Positions 63,790 to 64,000 of a stretch of 64,000 bases of DNA are shown one piece after another. Made by a program: the position numbers and the translations under genes. The stretch comes from Protopterus annectens (taxonomy: Eukaryota; Chordata; Ceratodontiformes; Protopteridae), in contig NC_056732.1 in NCBI RefSeq assembly GCF_019279795.1, positions 1,071,281,438-1,071,345,437 of the forward strand, read 5' to 3'. The notes under the pieces are model-generated. The model worked only from the letters and a program-made list of their open reading frames with translations, ran no database searches and had not been told where the DNA came from. Each line of letters opens with the position of its first letter. The stretch's first letter is position 1.

Positions 63790-64000
63790 ATCTCCTGCCC
63801 AGCATATTATGTAGGCAAAACCAACCGCCTCTTGAGGGACAGGATACGTGAACACACCTATCACATTAGGAAAGCTCATCCCTACAATGCCCTTGCTAAA
63901 CATATTATTGATAATGGGTCCCATCATGAGTTTAGATTTAGAATCCTTCAGCAGGTATATAGGACTTCCAGAAGGGGAGATATTGAAAATTATACGGAGA
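63790..64000 (+). pseudogene. Penelope B2 GIY-YIG endonuclease, partial
   Basis: The frame reads ISCPAYYVGKTNRLLRDRIR, then EHTYHIRKAHPYNALAKHII and SHHEFRFRILQQVYRTSRRGD, open to the window edge. YYVGKT and the following Arg residues are the catalytic GIY-YIG core, and the downstream HEFRF block matches HNFRF of B1. There is no stop in the visible 70 codons. The upstream RT is absent. Confidence 0.8.

Larger units (their letters stand above)
63299..64000 (+). mobile_element. Penelope-like element B2, 5'-truncated, running off the window
   Basis: It has an inverted pseudo-LTR (about 63299-63450, hammerhead-like core on the complement), then AT-rich DNA with a 34-bp direct repeat, and a GIY-YIG endonuclease on the plus strand from about 63790. 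The order inverted terminus, then truncated ORF, is the usual 5'-truncated Penelope form. The 3' end is beyond the window. Confidence 0.7.

Noticed and set aside
63545-63805. Minus-strand frame of 86 codons with a Phe/Ile-rich stretch
   Set aside because: The Phe/Ile run is translation of an AAAAATAAAA repeat, and the remainder is antisense to the Penelope endonuclease lead-in.

Overview
The window looks like vertebrate nuclear DNA from a very large, transposon-packed genome. Lungfish or amphibian (salamander or caecilian) is my best guess, based on the density of DIRS-type tyrosine-recombinase retrotransposons, the CR1/L2-like LINEs, Penelope-like elements and tRNA-derived SINEs; the species cannot be fixed from sequence alone. 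There are no operons, ribosome binding sites or bacterial or phage genes. I recognise no intact host gene. One possible host terminal exon (19585-19689) is weak. Nearly everything identifiable is a decayed retroelement, and the main story is how the elements are nested.

0-6.6 kb: a degenerate Penelope-like element (A1, minus strand) carries a foldback element. Next come the leader, gag and protease remnants of an endogenous retrovirus (plus strand), with a SINE inside a perfect 17-bp target-site duplication. A second copy of the same Penelope family (A2, plus strand) follows, itself split by a 348-bp foldback element flanked by an 8-bp duplication.

6.6-9.8 kb: mostly unassigned DNA with one more SINE. 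9.8-18.3 kb: one CR1/L2-like LINE (minus strand) with an SGNH-esterase-like domain, endonuclease and reverse transcriptase. A 4.2-kb Penelope-like element (B1, plus strand) is inserted inside its reverse transcriptase with a 14-bp target-site duplication, and a foldback element is inserted near its 5' end.

20.2-36 kb: layered DIRS-like elements on the minus strand. A DIRS copy (23.42-31.95 kb) sits inside an older one (pieces at 22.9-23.4 and 31.95-36 kb). It contains a nearly identical 3.24-kb tandem duplication and antisense LINE 3' ends.

36.1-45.4 kb: a DIRS element with gag, RT, RNase H/methylase-like and tyrosine-recombinase regions, split by another, more diverged DIRS copy (38.56-42.24 kb). 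46.7-63 kb: an old DIRS element broken by two later ones, a diverged family (47.12-53.32 kb) and a nearly complete 5.5-kb copy (56.98-62.51 kb). The window ends in a third Penelope-like sequence (63.3-64 kb), with an inverted terminal repeat next to a GIY-YIG endonuclease that runs off the edge.

Shared mechanics are visible. DIRS copies have inverted termini whose joined ends are repeated as an internal complementary region, and several termini carry a CRE-like TGACGTCA about 12 bp ahead of a TATA-like box. Penelope copies carry hammerhead-ribozyme-like cores in their terminal repeats. I found no clearly new gene system; the most informative items are the nested insertions with verifiable duplications, the ribozyme-like cores and the conserved promoter arrangement in DIRS termini.
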